A stretch of 64,000 nucleotides of DNA from Erythrobacter sp. HI0063 (GTDB lineage Bacteria > Pseudomonadota > Alphaproteobacteria > Sphingomonadales > Sphingomonadaceae). Under the pieces are notes generated by a model. That model saw only the letters and a program-made list of their open reading frames with translations, made no database searches and was not told the origin of the DNA. Below are positions 26,838 through 36,444 of this stretch, in pieces. Position 1 is the stretch's first letter, and each line of letters begins with the position of its first letter. Location of the stretch: positions 1-64,000 of the forward strand of contig NZ_LWFF01000002.1 of the NCBI RefSeq assembly GCF_001635685.1. The letters run 5' to 3'. A program made the translations under genes and the position numbers.

Positions 26838-28232
26838 CTACGGCAGGATCGGTCCCCAGGCGGGGTCCGATCCGTCGACCGGCGTCGGCAACTGGCGCTC
26901 GTTCTCGCCCGTCAGATCGACCTGCCACAACCCGGTGTTGCCCGAATTGCGCTCGGTGCGGAAAAACTGGACGATGCGGCCATTGGGCGACCAGGTGGGC
27001 GCTTCGTCCTGCCATCCGCTGGTCAGGCGGCGCGCATTCCCGCCGCTCGGCGTCATGACGTAGATGTTGAAATTGCTGGCATTGGTGAAAGCGATCTGGT
27101 CGCCGCGCGGGCTCCATTCGGGCGTCGCGCAGCGCGATCCGCCGAAGCTGATCCGGCGCTGGTTCGTGCCGTCGGCATTCATGACATAGCATTGCTGATT
27201 GCCCGACCGGTCGCTTTCGAACACGATCTGGCGGCCATCGGGCGAGAAGGATCCACCGATATCGATCCCCGGCGCGTCGGTCAGCCGCGTACTCTGGCCG
27301 CCTGTCACGGGCACGCGATAGATGTCGGTATTGCCGCCCACGGCCATAGAATAGAGGATGTAGCGCCCGTCCGGGCTCCAGCGCGGGGCGAAGGTGGGAT
27401 TGGCGCTTTCGGTCACCAGCGTCTGGCTGCCCGTGCCCACGTCGTAGACGTAGATGCGCGGATTGCCGTCGACATAGCTCAGATAGACGAGCTGACGATA
27501 ATCGGGGGAATAGCGAGGGGTCAGCGCAGTCGAGCGGCCGGTGGTGATGAAGCGATGGTTCGCCCCGTCGCTGTCCATAATGGCGAGCCGCTTGGTGCGG
27601 TTATCCTTGGGGCCGGTTTCAGCGATGTAAGCGATGCGGCTGTCGAAGAACGGGCTTTCCCCGGTCAGACGCGAATAGACGAGATCGGCGCATTTGTGAG
27701 CGGCGCGGCGCCAGTCGGCGGCCGGAACCACCCAGCCTTCGCGCACCAGCTCGTCACGCAAAGCCATGTCGTAGAGATAGCAGCCGACCGTCAGCCTGCC
27801 GTCGCTGCGCCCGCGCACATAGCCATGCACCAACATTTCGGCGCGGCGATTGTCCCACGTGGCCCAGGCGGGCGCGGTGATCTCGGCATAGCTGGGCGTC
27901 GGGAGCGAATCCGGGCCGGTCGGCTTGAACAGGCCGTTATTGCGCAGGTCCGATGTAATGACGCGCGCCAGCTCGATCCCGAGCGCGGACGTGCCCGACT
28001 GGTTCGCAGGCGTCGGCACGTTGCGGTCGGTCGCGAAGGCGGGAATGGCGATGCCGAGATCGTCGAGCCGGCCTTCGTAGCTGACCGAGACATTCAGGCC
28101 TTCGCCCTCGTCCACGGTTTCGATCACCCCACCTTCGGGAGGCGCTTCACCCAAATCCTGATTTTGGGCGCTGAGCGGCGTGGCGATGAGCGCTGCGGTG
28201 GCCAGCAGCGGGGCGAGAATACGCGAAATCAT
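26838..28232 (-). CDS. tolB: Tol-Pal system beta-propeller protein TolB
   Basis: A 464-residue periplasmic protein with a signal peptide (LLATAALIATPLSAQ). The N-domain is followed by a six-bladed propeller with WD40-like repeats, seen as RWSPDGRYILYSM, GSFSPDGRQIVFESDRSG, EWSPRGDQIAFT and TWSPNGRIVQFF. It links Pal to the inner-membrane TolQRA complex. The start overlaps the tolA stop by 4 bases. Confidence 0.96.
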   Translation of the reverse strand: MISRILAPLLATAALIATPLSAQNQDLGEAPPEGGVIETVDEGEGLNVSVSYEGRLDDLGIAIPAFATDRNVPTPANQSGTSALGIELARVITSDLRNNGLFKPTGPDSLPTPSYAEITAPAWATWDNRRAEMLVHGYVRGRSDGRLTVGCYLYDMALRDELVREGWVVPAADWRRAAHKCADLVYSRLTGESPFFDSRIAYIAETGPKDNRTKRLAIMDSDGANHRFITTGRSTALTPRYSPDYRQLVYLSYVDGNPRIYVYDVGTGSQTLVTESANPTFAPRWSPDGRYILYSMAVGGNTDIYRVPVTGGQSTRLTDAPGIDIGGSFSPDGRQIVFESDRSGNQQCYVMNADGTNQRRISFGGSRCATPEWSPRGDQIAFTNASNFNIYVMTPSGGNARRLTSGWQDEAPTWSPNGRIVQFFRTERNSGNTGLWQVDLTGENERQLPTPVDGSDPAWGPILP

Positions 28233-29113
28233 TGGGCGAGCCTCCAGTCGAGGTTGGCGGTGATGGTCTTCCAGGCCTCGTAATATTCTTCCGGCAGGTC
28301 GAACGGCGCGGCCAGTTGCACGGCGCGGATCGCCTGTTCGGCGTGGCGGTCGGCCTGGGCGCGGTTGGTGTCGTTGACGCCGGTCTGACGCGCCACGGTG
28401 GGGCGCCCGCGCAATTTGCCGTCCGTGTCGAGCTGGAAGCGCACATAGGTGACGATCTTCTCGACCTCCGGGCCGTTCGGCGGCTGCCAGTGCGGCTTGA
28501 TCTGGCGCGCGACGGCGGACGCGATCGAGGCCTTGGCGCTTGCCCCGATCTGCGAGGCGGGCGTGCGGGTTTCGGTGCTGGTGGCGCTGTCGCCTGCTCC
28601 GGCGAGGAAATTGTCGCCGATGCGCGAAGCGCCTCCGGTCCGGGCAGCGGGTTGCGCCGGGCGTTCGGCAGTGCGGGTAGGCGCCTCGGCACGGCGCGAC
28701 GGGGCAGGCGCAGGTGCGGGCGTGCGCGCACGTTCCGTCCGGCGGGGCGTGGGGCGCTCTGCCGCACGCGGTGCCGGGCGTTCCACTGGACGGGTTACGG
28801 GCCGCTCGACCGGTCTTTCGACGGGCCGTTCCACCGGTCGCTCGATCGGTAGTGGGAGGATCTCGGACGGTGGCGCGGGTGTGTCGCTCAGGACGGGCGC
28901 CGTCGACGCGGCGCTCTCGCTGACCGGATCGGGCGCGGTCGACGTCAGGCCGACCTCGTCCGTCAGATTGACCGTCATCCGCTCGATCGGCTGCACGCTC
29001 TCACGCTTCGTCGGCTGAAGCAGGAGCACGATCAGCAGCAGGACATGCAGTGCGATGGCCACGAACAGGCCGACGCGCTCTTCCCCTACAAGACCCGTTC
29101 TCTCCATCATCAC
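28229..29113 (-). CDS. tolA: TolA-like energy-transducing protein with RPVE repeats
   Basis: A 294-residue protein: one N-terminal membrane helix (VGLFVAIALHVLLLIVLLL), a spacer rich in Pro and Arg with tandem ERPV units (about residues 88-115) rather than the Ala/Lys/Glu helix of enteric TolA, and a C-terminal TonB/TolA domain (AVARQIKPHWQPPNGPEVEK, YVRFQLDTDGKLRG). It transmits TolQR energy to TolB/Pal in the outer membrane. Position between tolR and tolB makes the assignment firm. Confidence 0.92.
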   Translation of the reverse strand: MMMERTGLVGEERVGLFVAIALHVLLLIVLLLQPTKRESVQPIERMTVNLTDEVGLTSTAPDPVSESAASTAPVLSDTPAPPSEILPLPIERPVERPVERPVERPVTRPVERPAPRAAERPTPRRTERARTPAPAPAPSRRAEAPTRTAERPAQPAARTGGASRIGDNFLAGAGDSATSTETRTPASQIGASAKASIASAVARQIKPHWQPPNGPEVEKIVTYVRFQLDTDGKLRGRPTVARQTGVNDTNRAQADRHAEQAIRAVQLAAPFDLPEEYYEAWKTITANLDWRLAQ

Positions 29114-29117
29114 GCGG

Positions 29118-29564
29118 CTATGGCGCGTCCGATGAACGACCGGTGACCAGCGAGATGCGGTTAAGCCCCGCGCGGTTCAGTTCGCCCATGATCGCCATAA
29201 CGCGGCCGTAATCGAGCGCACGATCGGCGCGCAGCACGACATCGGGACCGTCTGCGCTCTGGTCAATTCCTTCGAGCGCCTCGGCGAAGCCGCCGGCAGG
29301 CACGGGCGTATCGTCGATAAAGGCGTTGCCCTCAGCATCCAGGCTGATCGTGATCGACTGCGCCTCGTTATCCATGGCGTTGGCGCGGCTGTCGGGAAGG
29401 TCGAGCGGGACGCCCGAATTCAGCAGCGGCGCGGTCACCATGAAGATGATCAGCAGCACCAGCATCACGTCGACGAAGGGCGTGACGTTGATCTCCGCCA
29501 TGGGCGCGCGCCGCGAGCCGCCGCGCCGCCTCCGGCTGGAGGACGAGCCGAGCGACATCGCCAT
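29118..29564 (-). CDS. tolR: Tol-Pal proton channel subunit TolR (ExbD family)
   Basis: A 148-residue protein with a basic N-terminus (SSRRRRGGSRRAPMAEINVTP), one membrane helix carrying the proton-relay aspartate (FVDVMLVLLIIFMVTAP) and a periplasmic domain. It couples the proton gradient to TolA motion with TolQ. It overlaps the tolQ stop by one base. Confidence 0.95.
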   Translation of the reverse strand: MAMSLGSSSSRRRRGGSRRAPMAEINVTPFVDVMLVLLIIFMVTAPLLNSGVPLDLPDSRANAMDNEAQSITISLDAEGNAFIDDTPVPAGGFAEALEGIDQSADGPDVVLRADRALDYGRVMAIMGELNRAGLNRISLVTGRSSDAP

Positions 29565-30262
29565 TAATTAAGCTCCAGTTGGCGGCTGAAGCTGGAGTGC
29601 AGGCGGTCGGAAAAGCGCGTCAGCCGCGCTTCGTAGCGATTCACCGAATGGCTGAAGCGGTTATAGGCGATAACCGCCGGGATGGCGGCGAAGAGCCCGA
29701 TCGCGGTGGCGAAGAGCGCTTCGGAAATACCCGGCGCCACCACGGCCAGCGAGGAGTTTTCCTGCGCGCCGATCTGGAAGAAGCTGTTCATGATGCCCCA
29801 GACCGTCCCGAACAGCCCCACGAAGGGCGCGACCGATCCGACCGTGGCGAGGAAGTTCAGCCGGTCCGCCAGAATATCCGCCTCGTTCGCGACCTGGCTT
29901 TCCATCGCCGAAGCGAGCCGCTGCCGCACCCCGTCGCGATCCTTAACCCCGTCGCGTGTCGAACGGCGCCATTCGGCGACGCCCGCATTGGCGACGCGGG
30001 CGGGCGGAAGATCCTTGCGCCCGCGTTCGGACATGAAGCGGTCGAAATTCTCCGCCTGCCAGAAATCCTCCTCGTAGGATTTGGTCTGACCATTCAGCCG
30101 CCCCATCCTGAGGCCGAAGCCGACGATGATCATCCACACCCAGATGCTGGCGAGCAGCAGCCCGGCCATAACGAGCTGGACGACGATATCGGCGTCAAGA
30201 AACAGTTCCACCGGATCGAGCCGGGTCGGCCCTGCGGCAGCAAGGAGGGAAATAGTGGTCAT
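29564..30262 (-). CDS. tolQ: Tol-Pal proton channel subunit TolQ
   Basis: A 232-residue membrane protein of the MotA/TolQ/ExbB family: a first helix ([21 protein letters not shown]), a cytoplasmic loop, then [21 protein letters not shown] and [21 protein letters not shown]. It forms the ion channel with TolR. It starts directly where ybgC stops, so the two are co-transcribed. Confidence 0.95.
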   Translation of the reverse strand: MTTISLLAAAGPTRLDPVELFLDADIVVQLVMAGLLLASIWVWMIIVGFGLRMGRLNGQTKSYEEDFWQAENFDRFMSERGRKDLPPARVANAGVAEWRRSTRDGVKDRDGVRQRLASAMESQVANEADILADRLNFLATVGSVAPFVGLFGTVWGIMNSFFQIGAQENSSLAVVAPGISEALFATAIGLFAAIPAVIAYNRFSHSVNRYEARLTRFSDRLHSSFSRQLELN

Positions 30263-30715
30263 TTACGGTCCTGAGTTTTCCATAAAACGGGCAAAGGCGT
30301 CGCGCCATTCTTCGGGCTGGCGGCGCGGGCGGCCATCGGGCGCGACGAAGCCGACCCGCAATTCCGCTTCCGCCAGCACTTCGTCGCCGCGGCGGGCAGT
30401 CTGGTGCATCCGGCAACTCGCCGCGCGCATTTCGGTGCAGCGCGTTTCGATCATGACGTCATCGTCGAGCTTAGCGGGGCGCAGATATTTCAGACGCACT
30501 TCGGAAACGGCGTAGGCCCCCACCCCCGCCTCGATCGCGGCGCGCTGGTCGATATCGAGGCGCCGCAACAGGTCCGACCGAGCCCGTTCGAACCAGCGCA
30601 GGTAATTGGCATGGTAGGTGATGCCCGAAAGGTCCGTATCCTCGTAATAGACGCGCACCGCATAGAAATGCGACGCGCCGTCTATCGTGCCATCGGGAAA
30701 GGAAGGTCGAGCCAT
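30263..30715 (-). CDS. ybgC: YbgC-type acyl-CoA thioesterase
   Basis: A 150-residue hotdog-fold enzyme with the conserved YYEDTDLSGITYHANYLRWFERARSD segment (split at 23-48), where the Asp is catalytic. YbgC proteins hydrolyse short acyl-CoA and are regularly the first gene of tol-pal clusters, as here. The role in envelope work is still unclear. Confidence 0.93.
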   Translation of the reverse strand: MARPSFPDGTIDGASHFYAVRVYYEDTDLSGITYHANYLRWFERARSDLLRRLDIDQRAAIEAGVGAYAVSEVRLKYLRPAKLDDDVMIETRCTEMRAASCRMHQTARRGDEVLAEAELRVGFVAPDGRPRRQPEEWRDAFARFMENSGP

Positions 30716-30803
30716 TGCGGCGCGTTAGCCGAGACCGGACTCCCCCGGCAATCGAAACCGACGAAGCGTTGGTGCGGGACGACGGGCTCCCGAAACGAAG
30801 GGC

Positions 30804-31187
30804 CTAGCGCCGTGCGATCATCGGCCCCAGCGGTTCGCCGCCGAACAGGTGGACGTGGAGATGCGGCACTTCCTGCCCGCCATGCGCTCCGATATTCGCA
30901 AGCAGGCGATAGCCCGGCTCGACCAGCCCCTTCTGCCGCGCCACCGTGCCCACGGCGCGGACGAAACCCGCGATCTCTTCATCCGAAGCGCGGGCCGAGA
31001 AATCGTCCCAGCTGACATAGCGCCCCTTGGGCACGACCAGCGTGTGGATTTCGGCCTGCGCGTTGATATCCTCGAAGGCGTAGGCCCAATCGTCCTCATA
31101 GGCCTTGGTCGAAGGGATCTCGCCGCGCAGGATCTTGGCGAAGACATTGTCGTCGTCATAGGGCTGGGTCGCATCGATCGGCATCAA
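30804..31187 (-). CDS. HIT-family nucleotide hydrolase
   Basis: A 127-residue histidine-triad protein. The signature HLHVHLFGG sits near the C-terminus and FAKILRGEIPSTKAYEDD near the N-terminus, as in HinT. It likely hydrolyses AMP-linked phosphoramidates. It overlaps hisE by 4 bases, so it is the last gene of the his operon; this hisE-HIT coupling is common in alphaproteobacteria. Confidence 0.93.
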   Translation of the reverse strand: MMPIDATQPYDDDNVFAKILRGEIPSTKAYEDDWAYAFEDINAQAEIHTLVVPKGRYVSWDDFSARASDEEIAGFVRAVGTVARQKGLVEPGYRLLANIGAHGGQEVPHLHVHLFGGEPLGPMIARR

Positions 31188-31498
31188 CGGCTCCTGTTCG
31201 CTTTTTCCTCGAGCCCGGAAACGCCTTCGCGGCGATCGAGTTCGGCCATCACCTCGGTCAAGGTCACGTTCTTTTCCGCCAGCATGACCAGCAGATGGAA
31301 CAGCACGTCGGCCGCTTCACCGACCAGTTCCTCGCGGTCTTGCGCCAACGCGGCGACGACCGCCTCGACCGCTTCCTCGCCGAATTTGCGCGCGATCACC
31401 GGCAGGCCGCGCGCCGCGAGGCTGGCGACATAGCTGGTGTCGGGGTCCGCCCGGCGGCGGTCGGCGATCGTGGCTTCTAGGCGAGCGAGAGTTTCCAT
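31184..31498 (-). CDS. hisE: Phosphoribosyl-ATP pyrophosphatase
   Basis: A 104-residue all-helical MazG-type enzyme with RKFGEEAVEAVVAAL and EAADVLFHLLVMLAE, the two metal-binding acidic helices. It removes pyrophosphate from phosphoribosyl-ATP in the second step of histidine synthesis. It is separated from hisF by a 323-base stretch that holds only a small ORF. Confidence 0.95.
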   Translation of the reverse strand: METLARLEATIADRRRADPDTSYVASLAARGLPVIARKFGEEAVEAVVAALAQDREELVGEAADVLFHLLVMLAEKNVTLTEVMAELDRREGVSGLEEKANRSR

Positions 31499-31556
31499 GG
31501 CCGCGCATCCATGCGGCGCGACGGTTTCGAAATCAACATCGCGCGCGGATGTCGCC

Positions 31557-31730
31557 TCAATCCTCGCTCGGCGTGCCCGAACGGATACCGATCAGGCGCC
31601 CGGCCACCAAGGCGCCGGACGCAGTCAGGATCACGGCAAGTGCGCTCGGCTCGCCGACGGCTTGCGACATAGCATGCACCAACGGCAAGTCCGCGACCTG
31701 GGAAGCGAGAGCGGCAAGGTGATTCGTCAT
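31557..31730 (-). CDS. Small ORF, 57 residues, between hisF and hisE
   Basis: Read by hand: ATG at 31730 with AAAGG nine bases upstream, ending TGA at 31557-31559. It encodes MTNHLAALASQVADLPLVHA, then a hydrophobic stretch (PSALAVILTASGALVAGRL) and ends GIRSGTPSED. One possible membrane helix. It fills most of the 323-base gap between hisF (31822) and hisE (31498); apart from it I see nothing there. Coding status is unproven. Confidence 0.45.
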   Translation of the reverse strand: MTNHLAALASQVADLPLVHAMSQAVGEPSALAVILTASGALVAGRLIGIRSGTPSED

Positions 31731-31821
31731 GGGTGGCCTTTAATTCACGACATCGGGCGCAAGCGGCATCGCGCACGCGCTGTCTCCAGGCGAGACGGCT
31801 TCGACAGGCTAATTGCAGTTT

Positions 31822-32580
31822 CTAGACGCGCACCGGCAGGCCCGCTGCGCGCAGCGCGTCGTGCGCCTCGGCAATCGAATGCTGGCCGAAATGGAAAATC
31901 GAGGCGGCGAGCACGGCGCTCGCATGGCCCTCGGTCACGCCTTCGACGAGATGATCGAGCGTGCCGACGCCGCCGCTGGCGATCACCGGGACGCGCACGG
32001 CATCGGCGATGGTGCGCGTCAGAGCGAGGTCGTAGCCCGCTTTCGTCCCATCTCCGTCCATGGAGGTCACCAGCAATTCGCCCGCGCCCAGTTCGGCGAG
32101 CCGGACGGCGTGTTCGACCGCATCGATCCCGGTCGCGCGGCGCCCGCCATGGGTGAAGATCTCCCACCCATCTCCCGAGCGGCGGGCATCCACGCTCGCC
32201 ACGACGCACTGGCTGCCGAAACGCTGGGCGATCTCGGCGACCAGTTCGGGCCGTTCGACCGCCGCGCTGTTGACAGCGACCTTGTCCGCGCCTGCCAGCA
32301 GCAGCGCGCGCGCATCCTCGGCGCTGCGCACGCCGCCACCCACGGTCAGCGGCATGAAGCAGACCGCGGCAGTGCGCCGGACGATGTCGAGCAGCGTCCC
32401 GCGCCCTTCGTGGCTGGCGGAGATATCGAGGAAGCACAATTCGTCGGCGCCCGCCGCATCGTAGGCCTGCGCCTGCTCGACCGGGTCGCCCGCGTCCTTC
32501 AAGTCGACGAAATTGACGCCCTTGACCACGCGGCCATTCGCCACGTCGAGACAGGGGATCACGCGGACGCGGACGGTCAT
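31822..32580 (-). CDS. hisF: Imidazole glycerol phosphate synthase cyclase subunit
   Basis: A 252-residue TIM barrel with [18 protein letters not shown] (catalytic Asp), [23 protein letters not shown] and [13 protein letters not shown], the phosphate loops of HisF. With HisH it makes imidazole glycerol phosphate and AICAR. It overlaps hisA by 4 bases. Confidence 0.97.
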   Translation of the reverse strand: MTVRVRVIPCLDVANGRVVKGVNFVDLKDAGDPVEQAQAYDAAGADELCFLDISASHEGRGTLLDIVRRTAAVCFMPLTVGGGVRSAEDARALLLAGADKVAVNSAAVERPELVAEIAQRFGSQCVVASVDARRSGDGWEIFTHGGRRATGIDAVEHAVRLAELGAGELLVTSMDGDGTKAGYDLALTRTIADAVRVPVIASGGVGTLDHLVEGVTEGHASAVLAASIFHFGQHSIAEAHDALRAAGLPVRV

Positions 32581-33302
32581 TTTCGCGCCATCGCCAGTGC
32601 CGCCGCCAGATCCAGCCGCCCGTCATACAGCGCCCGCCCGGTGATTACGCCCTCGATCCCCTCGTGAGCGTGCAACGACAGGACATGGATATCGTCCAGC
32701 CCCTTCACTCCGCCGCTTGCGATCACCGGCATATCGGTGCGGCGCGCAAGGTCGAGCGTGGCGTCGATATTGCAGCCCTTCAGCAGCCCGTCGCGCCCGA
32801 TATCGGTGAACAGGAGCGAGGCGACGCCCGCATCCTCGAACCGGCGGGCCATGTCATGGACGGGCACGTCGGACACTTCCGCCCAGCCCTCGGTCGCCAC
32901 CATCCCGTCGCGCGCATCCACTGCGACGACGATGCCGTTCTCCCATTCCTTTGCCATGTCCTTGACGAATTGCGGGTCTTTCAGGGCCGCCGATCCGATC
33001 ACCAGTCGCGATACGCCAAGCGCGAACCAGCCCTCGACATCGGCGGGTTTGCGAATGCCTCCGCCCAATTGGACATGGCCGGGAAACGCCTCGACGATCC
33101 GCTCCACCGCCGCGCGATTGCGGCTCTCGCCCGCGAAGGCTCCGTCGAGATCGACCACATGCAGGTGCTCGGCCCCCGCCTCGGCGAACAGCAGCGCCTG
33201 CGCGGCGGGATCGTCGCCATAGACGGTCGCGCGATCCATATCGCCTTCGGCGAGGCGTACCACCTGGCCGTTCTTCAAATCGATGGCAGGAAAGACGATC
33301 AT
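32577..33302 (-). CDS. hisA: ProFAR isomerase
   Basis: A 241-residue TIM barrel beginning [17 protein letters not shown]; the frame upstream of this Met overlaps hisH and is not part of the gene. [30 protein letters not shown] and [12 protein letters not shown] match HisA. It converts ProFAR to PRFAR, the substrate of HisF. It starts 4 bases after hisH ends. Confidence 0.97.
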   Translation of the reverse strand: MIVFPAIDLKNGQVVRLAEGDMDRATVYGDDPAAQALLFAEAGAEHLHVVDLDGAFAGESRNRAAVERIVEAFPGHVQLGGGIRKPADVEGWFALGVSRLVIGSAALKDPQFVKDMAKEWENGIVVAVDARDGMVATEGWAEVSDVPVHDMARRFEDAGVASLLFTDIGRDGLLKGCNIDATLDLARRTDMPVIASGGVKGLDDIHVLSLHAHEGIEGVITGRALYDGRLDLAAALAMARK

Positions 33303-33306
33303 CGGG

Positions 33307-33933
33307 TCAGGGCCGCCATGCGAGAAACCTTTCGAGCAATGCCAGCCCGTAGGCTTGGCTCTTTTCGGGATGGAACTGGACGCCGAGCAGATTGTCCCGC
33401 CCGACCGCCGCAACGAGACCGCCACCATGATCGGTCATGGCGATCACGTCGCGCCCGTTATCTACGTGGAAATGGTAGGAATGGAGGAAATAGGCCTCGC
33501 CCATCTCGATCACCGGATCGCTTTGGGCATGCGGGGTCAGCGCAACGTCGTTCCACCCCATATGCGGCACCTTTACGCTCGCATCGATCGGTTTGATCGC
33601 GCGCACTTCGCCCGCGATCCAGTCGAGGCCGGGCGTGGTCCCGTGTTCGAGTCCGCGCGTCGCGAGCAATTGCATGCCGACGCAGATGCCGAGAAAGGGC
33701 GCGCCGCCGACGCGAACCCGTTCGGTCATCGCCTCGACAGCGCCAGTCTGCGCCCGCAAGCCTTCGGCGCAGGCACGGAACGAGCCGACGCCGGGCAGCA
33801 CGATCCGGTCGGCGCTGCGCAACACGTCCGGATCGGCGGTGACGGCCACCTCCGCCCCGACCTTGCGCAGAGCATTCTCGACCGAATGAAGATTGCCCGC
33901 GCCGTAATCGACGAGCGCGACGCTTTCAGCCAT
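33307..33933 (-). CDS. hisH: Imidazole glycerol phosphate synthase glutaminase subunit
   Basis: A 208-residue class I glutamine amidotransferase starting MAESVALVDYGAGN. The nucleophile elbow is GICVGMQLL, and HPEKSQ supplies His and Glu. It releases ammonia for HisF. The 143 bases between it and hisB contain no other gene or obvious terminator. Confidence 0.97.
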   Translation of the reverse strand: MAESVALVDYGAGNLHSVENALRKVGAEVAVTADPDVLRSADRIVLPGVGSFRACAEGLRAQTGAVEAMTERVRVGGAPFLGICVGMQLLATRGLEHGTTPGLDWIAGEVRAIKPIDASVKVPHMGWNDVALTPHAQSDPVIEMGEAYFLHSYHFHVDNGRDVIAMTDHGGGLVAAVGRDNLLGVQFHPEKSQAYGLALLERFLAWRP

Positions 33934-34076
33934 TTTTCGTCTCCGCACGCCAATCCGGGCGCGCGAAATCCTCGCGCCTTGCGGCGCTGCGGGCGGCCCT
34001 GCAGGTGGCCTTCGGCCAGCTGCGTCTTAGACTGCGCTTCCGGCCTTGCGGCTGCTGCGCAGCCGATGTCTGGAAA

Positions 34077-34670
34077 TTACCCACCGAGCTGGCCTTTCGT
34101 GCTCGGGATCGCGCCGCCCTTGCGCGGATCGATCTCGACCGCCTGGCGCATGGCGCGTGCGAAGCCCTTGTACATCGCTTCGCAGATATGGTGATTGTTG
34201 CTGCCGTAGATCAACTCGCAATGCAGCGTGATGCCTGCCGTCTGCGCGACCGAGTGGAACCAGTGTTCGATCAGCTCGGTATCCCACTCGCCCAGTTTGG
34301 TCTGGGTGAAACCGGCTTTCCAGACCAGCCACGGACGGCCCGAAATATCGAGCGCCACGCGCGCCAGCGTCTCGTCCATGGGCGAATAGGCCGTGCCGTA
34401 CCGCGCGATCCCACCCTTGTCGCCCAGTGCCTGACTGAGCGCCTGGCCCAGCGCCAGCGCGCTGTCCTCGGTCGTATGGTGCTGGTCGACATGGAGATCG
34501 CCATCCACTTTCAACGTCACGTCGATCAGCGAATGGCGGCTGAACTGTTCGACCATATGGTCGAGAAAGCCGATTCCCGTCGCGATGTCGTAACTGCCCG
34601 TCCCGTCGAGATCGACCTCGACGAGGATTTTCGTTTCCGCGGTATTCCGCTCTATCCGGCCGGTGCGCAT
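34077..34670 (-). CDS. hisB: Imidazoleglycerol-phosphate dehydratase
   Basis: A 197-residue protein starting [10 protein letters not shown]; the frame extends upstream but that part overlaps sspB and is discarded. [32 protein letters not shown] and [19 protein letters not shown] are the paired metal-binding motifs of HisB. This is the monofunctional bacterial type without a phosphatase domain. It is the first gene of the his cluster, 81 bases from the divergent sspB. Confidence 0.97.
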   Translation of the reverse strand: MRTGRIERNTAETKILVEVDLDGTGSYDIATGIGFLDHMVEQFSRHSLIDVTLKVDGDLHVDQHHTTEDSALALGQALSQALGDKGGIARYGTAYSPMDETLARVALDISGRPWLVWKAGFTQTKLGEWDTELIEHWFHSVAQTAGITLHCELIYGSNNHHICEAMYKGFARAMRQAVEIDPRKGGAIPSTKGQLGG

Positions 34671-34751
34671 GGGGCGCGCTATAGAAGCTGTGCACGGCTT
34701 CGCAAGCATTCCGGCTTGACCGGCGCGCGAGGCCGCTCCACCTAGCGGGCC

Positions 34752-35255
34752 ATGAGCGACGAAACGCCCGACAGCCTGATCCCCTATGACGCCATCGTGC
34801 AGGAAGCCCTGCGCGCCGTGGTCGGCCGCGTCCTCGGCGAAATCGTCGCCGGGGGCAGCGAATTGCCCGGGGCCCACCACTTCTACATCACGTTCAAGAC
34901 GCATGCTGCGGGTGTCAGCGTTCCGCCGTCCCTGCGCGAACGTTTCCCCGACGAGATGACGATCGTGCTCCAGAACAAGTTCTGGGATCTGAAGGTGGAA
35001 GAGGACCATTTCAGCGTGGGCCTCAGCTTCAACCAGATTCCCGCCGAACTGGTGATTCCCTATGCCGCGATCACCCAATTTGTGGATCCGGCAGTCGATT
35101 TCGGCCTGCAGTTCCAGGCGACGGTCGAGGATATGGACCCGACCGAGACCGAAGATCCGGAAAACGATGGCGCGGAACAGGGCGATGCGCCGCTCGTTGA
35201 GAAGAGCGAAGACGGATCGAACGTCGTCACGGTCGATTTCGGTCGCAAGAAATAG
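34752..35255 (+). CDS. sspB: SspB-type ClpXP adaptor (alphaproteobacterial)
   Basis: A 167-residue protein matching SspB-alpha: [53 protein letters not shown] and [20 protein letters not shown], then an acidic flexible tail ending [10 protein letters not shown], the ClpX-binding peptide. It delivers ssrA-tagged proteins to ClpXP. Length is normal. Confidence 0.92.
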   Translation: MSDETPDSLIPYDAIVQEALRAVVGRVLGEIVAGGSELPGAHHFYITFKTHAAGVSVPPSLRERFPDEMTIVLQNKFWDLKVEEDHFSVGLSFNQIPAELVIPYAAITQFVDPAVDFGLQFQATVEDMDPTETEDPENDGAEQGDAPLVEKSEDGSNVVTVDFGRKK

Positions 35256-35289
35256 GCGCAGCATCGCTGCGCCGGACAGGGGCAGTATC

Positions 35290-35703
35290 ATGGTAAAACA
35301 CGTCAGCACTTACGGCGCGAAGGCAATCGCGAAGGCGCGAACGAAAACGCCGGGCCGGACCGACGGCATGCCCGGCCCTACCGACAATCCCGCAACCAAT
35401 CTCATGATGGCCGACGTGGTGATCCGCGCCGGTTCCTATGTCGCCCGCCGCGCGATCGAAAAAGGCATATTGCGAGGCCGCTACGGCAAGGATGTCGCGA
35501 AGGATATCGTGCAGAGCAAGACGCTGGGCCAGTCGCTCGTCAGCTTCGGCCTCGCCAAGCTCGCGACGAAGAACCTGCCCGGCGCCGTCATCGTAGGCGG
35601 CGGCGCGCTGGTCAAAACCCTTTACGATCGCCGCAAGAGCCGTGGCGGACAACGCCGCGAGGGCGATCGCGAACTGATCGAACAGGCCCGCGGCGAGGAC
35701 TGA
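35290..35703 (+). CDS. Conserved small protein of unknown function
   Basis: A 137-residue basic protein beginning [12 protein letters not shown] after an AGGGG ribosome site. It contains [38 protein letters not shown] and a hydrophobic [19 protein letters not shown] near the end. I do not recognise a family. It lies 34 bases after sspB and 74 before gmk on the same strand, so probably a shared transcript. Confidence 0.75.
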   Translation: MVKHVSTYGAKAIAKARTKTPGRTDGMPGPTDNPATNLMMADVVIRAGSYVARRAIEKGILRGRYGKDVAKDIVQSKTLGQSLVSFGLAKLATKNLPGAVIVGGGALVKTLYDRRKSRGGQRREGDRELIEQARGED

Positions 35704-35777
35704 TAGCCGGCAGGCGTGTCACCCGATCGATAGGCTGCGGACTTGATTCGCAGCCGCGGGCCGTCCCATAGGCCCGC

Positions 35778-36440
35778 ATGGCCGAATCTTCTCCCACCCC
35801 GTCGTCCGACGCCGACACCAATCTCCATCGCCGTGGTTTGATGTTCATCCTGTCCTCCCCCAGCGGGGCGGGCAAGACGACGATCAGCCGCATGCTGCTC
35901 GACGCGGATGAGGAAATCCGCCTCTCGGTCAGCGTGACGACCCGCCATCCGCGCCCCGGCGAGATCGAGGGCGTTCACTACCACTTCGTCAGCGATGCCG
36001 AATTCGACGCGATGATCGAAGAGGACGATTTCTACGAATGGGCCCCCGTCTTCGGCAACCGCTACGGCACGCCCAAGGGCAGGATCCGCAACGCGTTGAA
36101 GGACGGGCAGGATTTCCTGTTCGACATCGACTGGCAGGGCACCCAGCAGCTTTATCAGAAAGACCAGCAGGATGTGGTGCGCGTCTTCATCCTTCCCCCC
36201 AGCATCGCCGAACTGCGCCGCAGGCTGGAAGGCCGCGCGACGGACGATGCCGATACGATCAACGCTCGGATGGATCGCGCGCGCAGCGAGATCAGCCACT
36301 GGGACGCCTACGACTATGTCGTCATCAATGACGATGTCGAAGCCTGCTTCGCCAAGGTGCGTGAAATCCTCCATGCCGAGCGGATGAAGCGCCAGCGGCA
36401 GACCGGCCTCATCCCCTTCGTGCGCGAATTGATGAGCTGA
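35778..36440 (+). CDS. gmk: Guanylate kinase
   Basis: A 220-residue enzyme with the P-loop SSPSGAGKTT, SVTTRHPRPGEIEGVHYHF, YEWAPVFGNRYGTPK and DIDWQGTQQL, all standard GMP kinase motifs. It phosphorylates GMP to GDP and so supplies GTP for Rsh among others. The first 18 residues (MAESSPTPSSDAD) are a flexible extension. Confidence 0.97.
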   Translation: MAESSPTPSSDADTNLHRRGLMFILSSPSGAGKTTISRMLLDADEEIRLSVSVTTRHPRPGEIEGVHYHFVSDAEFDAMIEEDDFYEWAPVFGNRYGTPKGRIRNALKDGQDFLFDIDWQGTQQLYQKDQQDVVRVFILPPSIAELRRRLEGRATDDADTINARMDRARSEISHWDAYDYVVINDDVEACFAKVREILHAERMKRQRQTGLIPFVRELMS

Positions 36441-36444
36441 TCCG

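Noticed and set aside
26139-28283. Plus-strand open frame of 714 codons opposite pal and tolB
   Set aside because: Mirror of the TolB propeller; low-complexity Arg/Ala text and no start site.
28780-28860. Tandem short repeats in the tolA gene
   Set aside because: In-frame ERPV repeats of the TolA spacer, not a mobile or CRISPR element.
34077-35309. Fusion of hisB with an upstream domain
   Set aside because: The upstream 213 codons are antisense to sspB; HisB starts normally at 34670.
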